This document shows positions 15,398 through 23,716 of a DNA stretch of 64,000 bases, piece after piece. Below the pieces are notes generated by a model, which was not told the origin of the DNA, made no database searches, and saw nothing but the letters and a program-made list of their open reading frames with translations. Made by a program: the position numbers and the translations under genes. Within the stretch, counting starts at the first letter, position 1, and every line of letters starts with the position of its first letter. The DNA lies in NCBI RefSeq assembly GCF_000377905.1, contig NZ_KB898873.1, forward strand, positions 124,001-188,000, written 5' to 3'. Origin of the DNA: Thioalkalivibrio sp. ALMg11 (GTDB lineage Bacteria > Pseudomonadota > Gammaproteobacteria > Ectothiorhodospirales > Ectothiorhodospiraceae).

Positions 15398-16447
15398 TTA
15401 CTTGCGCTGCGCCTGGGGTCTAAGGGGAGCCCCGGTCAAGGTGACATGATCGAAAGAATAGACATGTTCGTTCGGGGCGTAATTACAGCGTCCGACGAAC
15501 CGGCCGGAAAACTCTTTTCGCCCCCCGCTCACTAGGAGAGAGCCCCCGCAGACAGGGCATGTTCCCCTGTATAGCGCCAAATGGAGCGAATTTCGCCCCC
15601 CACTTGAACCGGGCCGAAGCTCAAGCAAATACCCATCACCCGCATCAAAACGAAGTGGTTGAAGCCACCAAGGCGCACGAATCAACCTATCCCTGCCGAT
15701 CTTGTAAATCGGAAAAACCATCCAAAGCGCGGCTGCCAAGGCCATTAAAGAACCCGCCATACTTTGCGCGGAATCGCCGCCATCGAATGCAAACACCATG
15801 AACACCAAGATCGCCGCGATCGAGTAGAGGCCGATGAAGGCCGCTATGATGCCCAGCCCGGCCAGCCTCCATCCGTAAAGCCCCCCTCCAGTCAGGGTCG
15901 AGACGAGCAATCCTGGTGGGCGGGCGCCTTTCTCAAGGCGATACTCTACGCCGCCAATAGGGGGCGCATAAATTGCTTGGGGGGCGCCCGCCCACACAAG
16001 CCGAAACCCATAACTCGCGTGGCGTCCCGCTCCACCCAACCCGGAATCGTTCGTCAACTCCAGGGTTTCGCCCAACCCCGCCCTCCGGAACACGCCCTTT
16101 ATCGCCTCAGACCTCTGCTCGCAAAGCCGCTTCCACGAGTTCCGAATGGCTCGGCTCCTATCCCCGCTCTCGTCGGGAATCGGCTTACCACCACTCGATG
16201 TGCGCCCCCAGAATCCCGTTTCCGGATCAATCGCTTCGGCTATTTCCTTCGTCGTGAACAAGGCTCTATCTCGATCGGGGCTAGAGCCCTGGGCCAACTC
16301 GCAAAGCGTCTTGAGAAGGACCACGGGGCGATCACAGGGGTCGGTCCAGCGAGAAACCTCGGAGGCAAGGATTCGGGCTGCTTCAGGAGTAGACAAAGGG
16401 GTTCTAGAACCCTTCTGCACCTGTTTCCTCGATACGCTTTCAACCAT
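15398..16447 (-). CDS. Membrane-anchored zinc-site protein of unknown function
   Basis: A 349-residue protein. The soluble N-terminal half (1-165) looks like a winged-helix or effector domain with a TTKEIAEAID segment. Two membrane helices follow (about 190-222 and 228-250). The C-terminal part carries TCPVCGG near 296 and GRCNY near 318, a probable zinc site. Start ATG with a GGAG five bases upstream. It is divergent from the CoiA-like nuclease across a palindromic operator. Cytoplasmic sensor, membrane helices and a zinc site recall membrane effectors of phage-defence pairs, but no family is recognised. Confidence 0.7.
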   Translation of the reverse strand: MVESVSRKQVQKGSRTPLSTPEAARILASEVSRWTDPCDRPVVLLKTLCELAQGSSPDRDRALFTTKEIAEAIDPETGFWGRTSSGGKPIPDESGDRSRAIRNSWKRLCEQRSEAIKGVFRRAGLGETLELTNDSGLGGAGRHASYGFRLVWAGAPQAIYAPPIGGVEYRLEKGARPPGLLVSTLTGGGLYGWRLAGLGIIAAFIGLYSIAAILVFMVFAFDGGDSAQSMAGSLMALAAALWMVFPIYKIGRDRLIRAPWWLQPLRFDAGDGYLLELRPGSSGGRNSLHLALYRGTCPVCGGSLLVSGGRKEFSGRFVGRCNYAPNEHVYSFDHVTLTGAPLRPQAQRK

Positions 16448-16462
16448 GTTTTCTCCATGTTC

Positions 16463-16482
16463 GGCTGCGATTTATCGCAGCC
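16463..16482. promoter_or_regulatory. Palindromic operator between divergent genes
   Basis: GGCTGCGAT-TT-ATCGCAGCC, a perfect 9-bp dyad, lies 16 bases upstream of the minus-strand start and 62 bases upstream of the plus-strand start, well placed for a shared repressor. TTGACC at 16509-16514 may be a -35 for the plus gene. Confidence 0.55.
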
Positions 16483-16543
16483 GCTAAGTTTAGCTGGTAG
16501 GGCGCTTGACCCATAAAACCAATCTTGACCGTGGAGCGACTTA

Positions 16544-17485
16544 ATGGGTTACAGAGACGATTACCTAACCTGGGGGATTGACAGCTCAACCGGAGCGAGG
16601 AAACACATTGATGATGCCGCGCGAGGCCAGGGTTGCGACTGCCATTGCGAAGGGTGCGGGGCTCCCCTTGTAGCAAAAAAGGGGGCTATTCGAGTTTCCC
16701 ACTTCGCCCACGCTTCAGGGTACGAACCATGCGGATACACACCAGAAACCAAAGTGCATTTATTAGCGAAAGCGATAATTGAAGAAGAATCTGCAATTTG
16801 GCTTCCAGGGCTCAAAATCTATATTAACAAAAAGGATGGGCGTGGAACCGCGAAGAAAGTAGAAATCCCTATCCATCGAGAAGGGGTGTTCCCCCTCTAC
16901 GAAGTGAGAAGTGAAACGAGAGTCGGAGACCTTCAGCCCGACATTTACGCTGTTTGTAACTTTGAGCCTATATTTATCGAATTCGCGGTTTCCCATTTCT
17001 GCTCACACGAGAAGGTCAAGAAGGTTAAGAAATCGCGCGTCAGCACGGTTGAAATCGACCTTTCAGCAGTCCCTCAAGACATTAGCAAGGAGGGGTTGAG
17101 GAAAAGGATTATGAGCGGCCAGACGGGACCGCGCTCTAGGTGGATTTTCCATCCTGGAGAGGCTTTGGTGCGCGCCCGCGAAAAGCAGGACGAGGAACCG
17201 GCGAGCAAGTTAAGACAAGGAAAGGCCGATGCCCGATCAAGACGAGGAAAGGCCGATGCCCGAATCAACTGGCTTTACTGCAACCATTGTCATTCAGCAT
17301 TAAGGATCGAGTCCCAATTCTGGATCGACGAAATGGAATGCCCGAAATGCAGGTGGCGGATCGTTGACCCAGCGGCAAACCTACCGCATGTGCGTTGGCA
17401 AGGATTGTCTGCTCAGACCGGATCAGTTTTTACTTCCTCTCTCGCCCCACCTGCCCCGGTACGCACCGGCTCTGGTCGGTCGTGA
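16544..17485 (+). CDS. CoiA-like nuclease-domain protein with zinc fingers
   Basis: A 313-residue protein with the CoiA plan. An N-terminal Cys cluster (CDCHCEGCG at 31-38) and VSHFAH at 51-56 form a zinc site. A PD-(D/E)XK-type core follows, with QPDIYAV at 131-137 and FIEFAVSH at 144-151. The C-terminus has a zinc ribbon (CNHC, then CPKC). A 25-base direct repeat (17212-17236, 17239-17263) encodes two RGKADAR copies. The gene is visibly richer in A+T than its neighbours, suggesting recent acquisition. CoiA-like proteins are linked to DNA uptake and recombination; nuclease action on incoming DNA is inferred. Confidence 0.72.
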   Translation: MGYRDDYLTWGIDSSTGARKHIDDAARGQGCDCHCEGCGAPLVAKKGAIRVSHFAHASGYEPCGYTPETKVHLLAKAIIEEESAIWLPGLKIYINKKDGRGTAKKVEIPIHREGVFPLYEVRSETRVGDLQPDIYAVCNFEPIFIEFAVSHFCSHEKVKKVKKSRVSTVEIDLSAVPQDISKEGLRKRIMSGQTGPRSRWIFHPGEALVRAREKQDEEPASKLRQGKADARSRRGKADARINWLYCNHCHSALRIESQFWIDEMECPKCRWRIVDPAANLPHVRWQGLSAQTGSVFTSSLAPPAPVRTGSGRS

Positions 17486-17738
17486 ACTGCTCGCCATCCC
17501 AGACGAACATGGCCGTCACTACCGCCATGTCGTCGGTCAGCGGTTCGAGGCGGTACTGAGCGCAGCCCCGGTCGTCCCAGCCCGAGAAGACGAACGCCGC
17601 CACCGGCTCCCCGTGGCGATCGCGCTCGTATCCGTGGATGTCGCCGGTTCTGGTTTCCATTGCGCCTCCCGTGCAGGCCGTGGTGGCGAAGACGATGGCG
17701 GCCGCAAGGGCCGCCCGGTTTCCGTTCAGGAATCGCAT
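17430..17738 (-). CDS. Small lipoprotein
   Basis: A 102-residue protein with a basic start, a hydrophobic signal and a lipobox ending TTAC near residue 22, so it is probably lipid-anchored. The remainder has two further Cys (GCAQY, SRCVPG) that could pair. Its 3-prime end overlaps the convergent nuclease gene by 56 bases. It is transcribed after the subtilase gene with an 11-base gap. Function unknown. Confidence 0.65.
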   Translation of the reverse strand: MRFLNGNRAALAAAIVFATTACTGGAMETRTGDIHGYERDRHGEPVAAFVFSGWDDRGCAQYRLEPLTDDMAVVTAMFVWDGEQFTTDQSRCVPGQVGRERK

Positions 17739-17748
17739 GATGCGGCCC

Positions 17749-20061
17749 TCAGAAGCGCGCGGAGTACGTCGCCACTCCGGCCATGTCCGAACCGCTCTGG
17801 TGGTCCGGATGGCGGGAGTAGAGAAGGTTCAGGTTCAGGCGGCTGTCCACGGACGGGGCAAAGGCATAACCCAGCTCCACGTCCTGCTGACGGCCACCGG
17901 GGGCCAGCCCGGCGGAGCGCCGTTCACGGATCACGCTTCCGTCGAGATCGCGACCAACCGGCACGTCGAGCTGGGCTTCGCCCCCGGTTACCCGCAGCGG
18001 TTGGCTCACCATGAAGACGGCCTCATGGCGGTCATGCTCGAAGGTCAGCCCGAGCGCGGACTGCTCCGTGGTGAGCCCGTCGATGGACCGGATCATGCCC
18101 GGCCCTCCGGCCACGTCCGCGTAGCCCTGCTCGTAACGGGCCATGACCCCGAAGTGATCGCCCAGGGAGAGATTCACTCCCGCGTTCAGCAGGTTCATCC
18201 GGGTCTGGTCGCCCAGCGACAGCGCCCCGAAGCCGCGCGAACCCAGCACGCCGCCGTCCTCCTGGCGCTGGCCGTAACCCAGCTCCATTTCCAGATGGGA
18301 TGCTGCCGCGAAGCGGAGCGCCACATCCGTCCGTGCCTGCCGGTATCCCCGGTACAGGCTGTCCTCCTCACCGCCTGCTGAACCGGCCCAATGGCCCACG
18401 TCCATGCTCCAGCGGTCATTGAGCGGCAACGTCGCGCCGAATCCCGCGCCTGTGTCCAGAAGGTGAGCCAGACCGCCCGAGCCGTCCGAAAGCATCGCCA
18501 TCCCGCTCTCCGGGCTCCACGGGTCCATCAGGCCGGTTTCGCCCTGGTGGAAGCCGAAGGCCGACAGCTCCAGATAGCCGGTGTCGAAGCGCATTTCACT
18601 CGCGCCCAGCCCACCCCCGGCTGTATGGCGGCTGGTCATGGACAGGCCCGGCATAATGTCCGTGGTGATCGGACGGGGGTTCAGGCCCGCCGAGGCGATC
18701 CGCTCCACGCGATCCGCGAGGCGCTGGCCGTAGGGCTGAACCTGCTGGCTGTGCCCGGACAGGTCGAGGGTGTAGTCGCGCCCGAGCGCGTCGAAGGCCA
18801 CCGCTCCGGTCAACGCCTGGGGATCGAGCCCGCCCCCAAAGCTCGACGACCAGGCCGCCCGGCTCTCAGCAGGAGCGTAGCTCGCCGTATTGACGGTTTC
18901 CTCCTGGCTTGCGATTGCCAGATCGCCGTCCGGCTCCAGGGCGGCCTCGATGTCGAGGTGCCCCTGGCCGAGATAGTAGAAGCCGCAGTTCAGGTTCTCG
19001 TCGGGACCGCAATCGTTCTGCTCGTACAGCTCGGAGCCCTGATCGGCCGTCTTCAGCAGGTGCCCCGTCGATTCCTTCGATGTCAGGTGCGGCCAGCGTG
19101 AATGCAGCAGGGCAAGCGCCCCGGAAATTCTCGGGGCAGACATCGAGGTTCCGAAGAAGAAACCCACGGCATCATCTTCGGTATAGCTGGCCGACATCAG
19201 CCACTCGCCCTGAGCCACCATGAAACGGTCCTGAATCCGCTCATCCTCCCCCGCGTAATTGCTGAAAGTTGAGAGGTCACCGTTTGCATCGCTGGAGCCC
19301 GCAATAATCAACTGGTCCCACACTTGCGCGGTCCATTCGAGCGCGTCGTAATCGAGCGCCGGAGGGTTCCCGTCTTCGCTTCGCGAGAGGTTCGTCGCGC
19401 TGTTCCCTGCTGCGACGACCACAGCCATTCCGGCGCCATCGTTGGCCGCTTGAATGCTCTGCACCGTTTCCTCACGGTTCATGGACAGCCACGCGCTCCC
19501 GTAGGAAACATTGGCGATCAGCGCGCCCGAAACCGCCGCATGTTCCAGTCCGGAACGAATGTCCGAGCCCCAGGCTGAAGTCCCCTCGGTTACCCGGATC
19601 AGCTCCAGCTCCGCCTCCGGGGCGACACCAAACGTATTGCCAGCGGCAAGGGCCGCCACGGGGGTTCCATGCTGTTCGGGGGCCAGGTTTCCGTCCGCGT
19701 CTTCCGCAGCCTCCATGTCGTCGTCCTCACCTACTACGTTGTGGACGCCCGCGATCCGCCCATCGAACTCCTCGTGGCTCAAACGAAACTCGTTGTCGAG
19801 AACCGCGATCTTTACGGCCTGAATTTCCTCGGTGCCTCCGTCTTCGGTGCCTCCGTCCTCGGTGCCTCCGTCCTCGGTGCCTCCGTCTTCGGTGCCTCCA
19901 TCCTCGGTGCCTCCGTTTTCATCTACGTCTTCATAGCCAGAATCCGGCGGCGTCGGTCGCACTTGCGATGTGCCACCGCCCCCGCCACCACACCCGTAAA
20001 GAGTGAGTGTCGCGGCCGCAACCGCTATCGCCATCCTGCTTTGAACCCAGAGCCCTTCCAT
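17749..20061 (-). CDS. Subtilisin-like autotransporter lipoprotein
   Basis: A 770-residue secreted protease. A signal with lipobox (LTLYGC) is followed by poly-Gly and a tandem GGTED repeat, then an S8 peptidase domain. The triad is Asp in VLDNEF, His in EQHGTPVAAL and Ser in GTSMSAP. The C-terminal third (about 500-770) is a beta-strand-rich autotransporter domain ending in Phe, which would form an outer-membrane barrel. The ATG at 20061 has GGGAG/GAGG upstream. Proteins of this kind are displayed on or released from the cell surface. Cargo unrelated to transfer, possibly for competition, biofilm or nutrient release. Confidence 0.88.
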   Translation of the reverse strand: MEGLWVQSRMAIAVAAATLTLYGCGGGGGGTSQVRPTPPDSGYEDVDENGGTEDGGTEDGGTEDGGTEDGGTEDGGTEEIQAVKIAVLDNEFRLSHEEFDGRIAGVHNVVGEDDDMEAAEDADGNLAPEQHGTPVAALAAGNTFGVAPEAELELIRVTEGTSAWGSDIRSGLEHAAVSGALIANVSYGSAWLSMNREETVQSIQAANDGAGMAVVVAAGNSATNLSRSEDGNPPALDYDALEWTAQVWDQLIIAGSSDANGDLSTFSNYAGEDERIQDRFMVAQGEWLMSASYTEDDAVGFFFGTSMSAPRISGALALLHSRWPHLTSKESTGHLLKTADQGSELYEQNDCGPDENLNCGFYYLGQGHLDIEAALEPDGDLAIASQEETVNTASYAPAESRAAWSSSFGGGLDPQALTGAVAFDALGRDYTLDLSGHSQQVQPYGQRLADRVERIASAGLNPRPITTDIMPGLSMTSRHTAGGGLGASEMRFDTGYLELSAFGFHQGETGLMDPWSPESGMAMLSDGSGGLAHLLDTGAGFGATLPLNDRWSMDVGHWAGSAGGEEDSLYRGYRQARTDVALRFAAASHLEMELGYGQRQEDGGVLGSRGFGALSLGDQTRMNLLNAGVNLSLGDHFGVMARYEQGYADVAGGPGMIRSIDGLTTEQSALGLTFEHDRHEAVFMVSQPLRVTGGEAQLDVPVGRDLDGSVIRERRSAGLAPGGRQQDVELGYAFAPSVDSRLNLNLLYSRHPDHQSGSDMAGVATYSARF
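19831..19920 (-). repeat. Six 15-bp tandem units coding GGTED
   Basis: Six consecutive copies of a 15-bp unit (GGTGCCTCCGTCTTC and one- or two-base variants on the plus strand) encode the GGTED linker of the autotransporter. Unit length is a multiple of three, so copy-number change would only lengthen the linker. Confidence 0.9.
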
Positions 20062-20124
20062 CACCTCACTCCCTGTCTCGGTTTCGCGTCTCCACCGCAA
20101 TGTCGCGGATCGCGTATGGGTGCC

Positions 20125-20991
20125 TCAGCAAAGATCGACCTCGCTGACGATTGGCAAAGAACGCGCGCGATCGAAAATGAAGCTCGCGATTTCCTGTTCA
20201 TTCATTCCATTCGAGATCGGGATGTCTCGAACCCAGTGCTCGCCTGGGTGCTTCCGACTGATCCAGAATCCGATGTATCCGGGTTTGTAATGCAAGAAGG
20301 CACCTTCGTTGGCGCCCTCGCAGGCGCGGACAAACCAGGCGGCTGCCGCCTGTTCAGCGGCCTTCGCAATGCGGCCATGAGCAGTCCAAGGGCGCCCGCT
20401 GACCGGAAAGCACTGAGCGGCAAGCCGGATCGCATCCCGGCCCAGCTCCGCGATCTTGCGGTTGCCCTCGGGGGTCTTGTACGTCCGGTTCCACGCCAGA
20501 CCCGAGGTATGCGGCATCGGGATCACCCGGCGCCCCTCATACAACGGGAGGGCCTGACTGCCGCGCTGCTGCGCGTCAGCGATCATTCGGGCGACTTGCG
20601 GGAGGTAGGCCCCGGCACGCAGGCGTTCGCCGCAGAGAACGCGCCCTGCGCTCTCACCCACCGCGAGGATCACGCGCGGGTTCTGCCGCTCGATCGCCTC
20701 CTTCAGCTTGTCCGTGCAGGATCGAACCTCGTCCGCAAAAGGCTTGCGGTTGTTCGGAGGACGGCACCGCACGATGTTGGCCCGTGACCAGCCCTCACGG
20801 GGGAGCCCGGTGATGGCCTCGATCTCGCGCCTCAAGGTCCGCCCCGCCGCCCCGATGAAGCCCACGCCGCGCTCGTCTTCTTCGGCGCCAGGCGCTTCGC
20901 CCACGGCCAGGATCGAGTCGGTGGCGCCATCCGGCTCCACCATCTGCGTTCGGCACTCACTCAAGCGGCAAGCCGCACAGTCGTTTCGCAT
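20125..20991 (-). CDS. Family 4-type uracil-DNA glycosylase
   Basis: A 288-residue UDG4-like enzyme that would remove uracil from DNA. The active-site motif GEAPGAEEDERG starts at residue 31. Iron-sulphur ligand candidates are CAAC at 5-8 and the Cys pair in IVRCRPPNN and EVRSC. The ATG at 20991 follows CGGAG; upstream in-frame codons overlap a non-coding gap and were discarded. The last 80 residues (from about RPWTAHGR) extend beyond the usual family length of about 200 and have no known motif. Plasmid uracil glycosylases could repair deaminated single-stranded transfer DNA. Confidence 0.85.
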   Translation of the reverse strand: MRNDCAACRLSECRTQMVEPDGATDSILAVGEAPGAEEDERGVGFIGAAGRTLRREIEAITGLPREGWSRANIVRCRPPNNRKPFADEVRSCTDKLKEAIERQNPRVILAVGESAGRVLCGERLRAGAYLPQVARMIADAQQRGSQALPLYEGRRVIPMPHTSGLAWNRTYKTPEGNRKIAELGRDAIRLAAQCFPVSGRPWTAHGRIAKAAEQAAAAWFVRACEGANEGAFLHYKPGYIGFWISRKHPGEHWVRDIPISNGMNEQEIASFIFDRARSLPIVSEVDLC

Positions 20992-21026
20992 TTCGTTCTC
21001 CGCTTGGGACCGGGAAGCCCCATCCG

Positions 21027-21485
21027 TTATCTGAGGCGCTGTAGCAGCGCGCGAGCACACCACCGAACTAACCGCCGGGCCGCGCGCCGAATCTGGCGAT
21101 CCAAGTCCCACCACGGGATCGGCCGCGCTTGCAGAAAAGTCGATTCCACCCAGGTTCCATTGTCGAGCTGCCATTGCAGACGCCCATCCGGCATCACTCG
21201 ACGAGTTGATCGAGAGAGCAACCGGCACGACCGGCATACGCCCAGCGCCTCGATCACATGCGTATCGGGCACGGGCTCCTGGTGGCGGAATCGCGTGTCG
21301 TTCTTGGGGATGGGTTCGCCGCACCCTTCGCAGCCAATCTCCACCCCGGTCACCTTCTGTCCCTCGGGGAGCGTGATCGGGAACACCGCTTCGGCTTCGA
21401 GCCCGTCCCTCACGGCTTCACGGTCCTCCTCGGTGGCGATGCGGAAGGGCTTAGTCGCTTCCCGAGTCACCGGCTTCCGCCTCAT
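21027..21485 (-). CDS. Hypothetical zinc-site protein
   Basis: About 152 residues. The middle has two CxxC pairs (CEGC and CRSC) some 30 residues apart, a likely zinc ribbon; the C-terminus is strongly basic (RRAARRLVRW). The exact start is uncertain: ATG 21485, or GTG 21470 behind GCGGAAG. It overlaps the 3-prime end of the next upstream gene. Part of a block of small minus-strand genes running from 22564. Function unknown. Confidence 0.55.
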   Translation of the reverse strand: MRRKPVTREATKPFRIATEEDREAVRDGLEAEAVFPITLPEGQKVTGVEIGCEGCGEPIPKNDTRFRHQEPVPDTHVIEALGVCRSCRLLSRSTRRVMPDGRLQWQLDNGTWVESTFLQARPIPWWDLDRQIRRAARRLVRWCARALLQRLR

Positions 21486-21690
21486 CCGCCCAGGAGCCGG
21501 GCTCACCCGCCGTTTCCAGCAGGTTCAGCGGCTCCTCGGGCGCCTTCCATTGGGATACCTCAGCCCACTGGCCCTTGCGCCAATCCACGCTGTCCTCAGC
21601 CTCCTTGCGGGCTTCTTCAGGAGAGCGAGCCTCAAACCGAACCGCTCCAGTCACCCGGCCCAGCTCGACCAGCTTCGCGAGGTAGATCAT
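21451..21690 (-). CDS. Small hypothetical protein
   Basis: A 79-residue acidic protein starting MIYLAKLVELGRV, with a beta-strand then helix pattern (VRFEARSPEEARKEAE) seen in many small plasmid and phage proteins. The start overlaps the DUF4326 stop (ATGA) and has GGAGGG upstream, giving good evidence for translation. Function unknown. Confidence 0.62.
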   Translation of the reverse strand: MIYLAKLVELGRVTGAVRFEARSPEEARKEAEDSVDWRKGQWAEVSQWKAPEEPLNLLETAGEPGSWADEAEAGDSGSD

Positions 21691-21962
21691 TTCTCGGACC
21701 CTCCGTTGGCGATCTCCAGAAGAACGTCGCCGTGGCACGCCGCTGGGGCGCAGAAGCACACGAGGTCTTTCCCGGCCAGCTCGGCCCGTGCCCGCTCGAC
21801 CAGCTCGGGTCGCGCGAGCAGGTGGCTACGGTACTTGGCGATCACGGTTTCCCGGTCGCCGTCGCGGCCCAGCACGAAGGGGTTGCCCCACGGGCCACCC
21901 CGACCGATGTACACCGCACCAGGCGGCACGCCATCACGGCGCTTGTTCAGCACTTTCGGCAT
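21687..21962 (-). CDS. DUF4326 family protein
   Basis: A 91-residue protein with the DUF4326 signature: RGGPWGNPF, then GRDGDR, a KYR segment and the C-terminal LVCFCAPAACHGDVL with conserved Cys and His. This family is frequent in phages and plasmids and has no established activity that I know of. The start has GGAGGAAT upstream. It is coupled to the following gene by an ATGA overlap. Confidence 0.82.
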   Translation of the reverse strand: MPKVLNKRRDGVPPGAVYIGRGGPWGNPFVLGRDGDRETVIAKYRSHLLARPELVERARAELAGKDLVCFCAPAACHGDVLLEIANGGSEK

Positions 21963-21965
21963 TCG

Positions 21966-22235
21966 CTATTCCTCCCGCTCCTCATGGGCATAACGGTTCT
22001 CGGCGCTCAGTCGCCCAAGGCCCCACCAGGCAATCCGGGTCGTCAGACCGACCAGGATCAGCGCGCCGATCCAGACGCCAAGCGATCCGGGGCTCAGCTC
22101 GACTCCAGCCAGATACTTGAACCCCGCGATAATCAGCGCGGCGTGAATCAGCGCGAGGGCGCCAATAACCACCGCAATCAGCCCAATCGCCTGCGCACCA
22201 CGCAGGTAGTAGAGCCAGCGGGATTCAGACTTCAC
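21966..22235 (-). CDS. Small membrane protein with two helices
   Basis: An 89-residue protein with hydrophobic helices at about 13-40 and 50-68 and a charged tail (ENRYAHEEREE). The GTG start at 22235 overlaps the upstream stop (GTGA), so translation is coupled. Membrane position is clear; role unknown. Confidence 0.65.
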   Translation of the reverse strand: MKSESRWLYYLRGAQAIGLIAVVIGALALIHAALIIAGFKYLAGVELSPGSLGVWIGALILVGLTTRIAWWGLGRLSAENRYAHEEREE

Positions 22236-22564
22236 GATGCGCGCCCCACCAACGGCCCGGCGGGCTGCCAGTCGTCCACGAGCGTCACAACGCCTGCGTG
22301 ATCCTTCCCTTCGGGATCGCGGGCACGCACGAGCATCTGTCCGGGCGGGAGAGGAATGCTGACCAACGCCCGTTCCCGGACCAGCTCGACGGCTTCGCTG
22401 AGGCTCATCAGCTCGTCGGGATCAATCCCCTCGTCTTCCAGCTCGTGCTCCCAGCCATCTTCGTACCACTCAACCTCCGCGCTGGCCGCGTAGACCTCGC
22501 TCCCGGCCGGGAGGCCGAGCTGGCTCAGGGCGATGTTCGTGTAGCGCTCAAAAGGTGTGCTCAC
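22232..22564 (-). CDS. Hypothetical acidic protein
   Basis: A 110-residue acidic protein. The GTG start at 22564 is supported by AAGGAG. No motif beyond an acidic YEDGWEHELEDEGIDPDE stretch and a C-terminal beta-rich part. It heads the coupled set 22564-21027. Confidence 0.62.
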   Translation of the reverse strand: MSTPFERYTNIALSQLGLPAGSEVYAASAEVEWYEDGWEHELEDEGIDPDELMSLSEAVELVRERALVSIPLPPGQMLVRARDPEGKDHAGVVTLVDDWQPAGPLVGRAS

Positions 22565-22598
22565 CGGGCTCTCCTTCGGTTTGGCGTGTGAATGGAAT

Positions 22599-22617
22599 CC
22601 CCGCCGCGAGGGCGGGG
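22599..22617 (-). terminator. Terminator-like hairpin without T run
   Basis: CCCCGCC/GGCGGGG stem with a five-base loop just after the secreted-protein gene. The following minus-strand bases (ATTCCATTC) are not a T run, so termination may be weak. Confidence 0.4.
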
Positions 22618-22630
22618 AACAGGGGGCTGC

Positions 22631-23146
22631 TTACTGAGCCTCGAAGTTGCCTTCCCAGAGCGACGTGAAGACGCACCGGCCGCCCTCGGTGTCGCGGAAC
22701 ATGCCCGTCGATTCGTCCGTCCAGGCCACGCCCGGCGTGGTGGCGTTCACCTCAAAGTCCGGGTTGCTCTCCATGTCCACACAGGAATCCCTTGCGGTGA
22801 AGGTCATGGCAACCGTGGTGTGGCAGCTTTTCGTTTCACGGTCGTAGATCACATGCACGTCCTGGGTGCGGGGGACTCCGCCGCCCTCGCCGCCGCCATC
22901 CCAGGAGGCCGTTACCCGGCGCCACGCGCCAGAACTCGTCTTGGCACCGGCTGTACGCACATGCACGTTGTCGTTCTCTGCCGCCTGATAAACCACGGCG
23001 AGCGCACCCGCGCAGGCTTCCATCCCGTCCTTCGATCCCTGCTCAACGATGTATTGAGCCTCCCTGCTCAGCTCCGAATCCGCTGCGGCCGGGGCCGCCA
23101 TCACGGCCAGCGCGCAGGCCAGCCCCAATTTGCTCCACTTGTTCAT
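22631..23146 (-). CDS. Secreted protein sharing its signal peptide with the next gene
   Basis: A 171-residue exported protein. Residues 1-24 are a classical signal peptide cleaved after AAPAAA. The mature part has four Cys (EACAG, SCHTT, DSCVD, GRCVF) likely to form disulphides, consistent with periplasmic folding. No family is recognised. Its signal-coding region and ribosome site are identical, base for base, to those of the 23190-23588 gene, while the mature parts are unrelated. Confidence 0.72.
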   Translation of the reverse strand: MNKWSKLGLACALAVMAAPAAADSELSREAQYIVEQGSKDGMEACAGALAVVYQAAENDNVHVRTAGAKTSSGAWRRVTASWDGGGEGGGVPRTQDVHVIYDRETKSCHTTVAMTFTARDSCVDMESNPDFEVNATTPGVAWTDESTGMFRDTEGGRCVFTSLWEGNFEAQ

Positions 23147-23165
23147 GCTTCTCCCTTCTCCTTGT
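23079..23165 (-). repeat. 87-bp direct repeat, copy 1
   Basis: Perfectly identical to 23521-23607. It spans the ribosome site, the start codon and the signal-peptide codons of the 22631-23146 gene. Confidence 0.95.
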
Positions 23166-23189
23166 TTTCAGGTAACGACCAGGCGCTAT

Positions 23190-23588
23190 CTACCGGCTTA
23201 ACTGCGAGCTGGAGTTGTACTCGATGGGAATGCGGAAAGTGCGCTCCGCAACGCTTAACGTCTCGGGCGGCGTCGGCAATCCGCTCATGGACTCCACAAC
23301 CTCAAGGGCTGCGCGATCGAGATAACCGTAGCCGCTGGACTCGTCCACAAGGGCACCCTCAACCTTGCCGCTATCAGAAACCGTGAACATGACGGTCACC
23401 GTTCCCAGCCCGTACTGGTAGAACGGATTGCGGGTAGATTTTCCTTCTGCCGGGTGCTGCGCTGTCTCCGCCACATGCGCGTGGACGACTTGCCCGACCT
23501 CCTGCGTAAAAGCCTCCGAGTCCGCTGCGGCCGGGGCCGCCATCACGGCCAGCGCGCAGGCCAGCCCCAATTTGCTCCACTTGTTCAT
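23190..23588 (-). CDS. Secreted protein with TonB C-terminal-like domain
   Basis: A 132-residue exported protein with the same signal peptide as its neighbour. The mature part (about 45-125) contains VTVMFTVSDSGKVEGALV and a YLDRAALEVVESM helix, the pattern of the TonB C-terminal fold used in energy transducers and in standalone periplasmic TonB-like proteins. There is no N-terminal membrane anchor or Pro-rich region, so it is not a complete TonB. It is expressed from the box-containing promoter at 23727-23755. Confidence 0.75.
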   Translation of the reverse strand: MNKWSKLGLACALAVMAAPAAADSEAFTQEVGQVVHAHVAETAQHPAEGKSTRNPFYQYGLGTVTVMFTVSDSGKVEGALVDESSGYGYLDRAALEVVESMSGLPTPPETLSVAERTFRIPIEYNSSSQLSR

Positions 23589-23607
23589 GCTTCTCCCTTC
23601 TCCTTGT
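23521..23607 (-). repeat. 87-bp direct repeat, copy 2
   Basis: Second copy of the signal-peptide and ribosome-site repeat, 442 bp from the first. Identity stops abruptly on both sides. Confidence 0.95.
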
Positions 23608-23716
23608 CGTATTGCGCCGGAAGCCTTACACCCCGAGCGCGGGCCGCCCGGCAGTTGGCACGAGCGGGTGATCTGGCGCAGCCTGTGGAATACTGGAAAC
23701 AACCACGCCTGACTCT

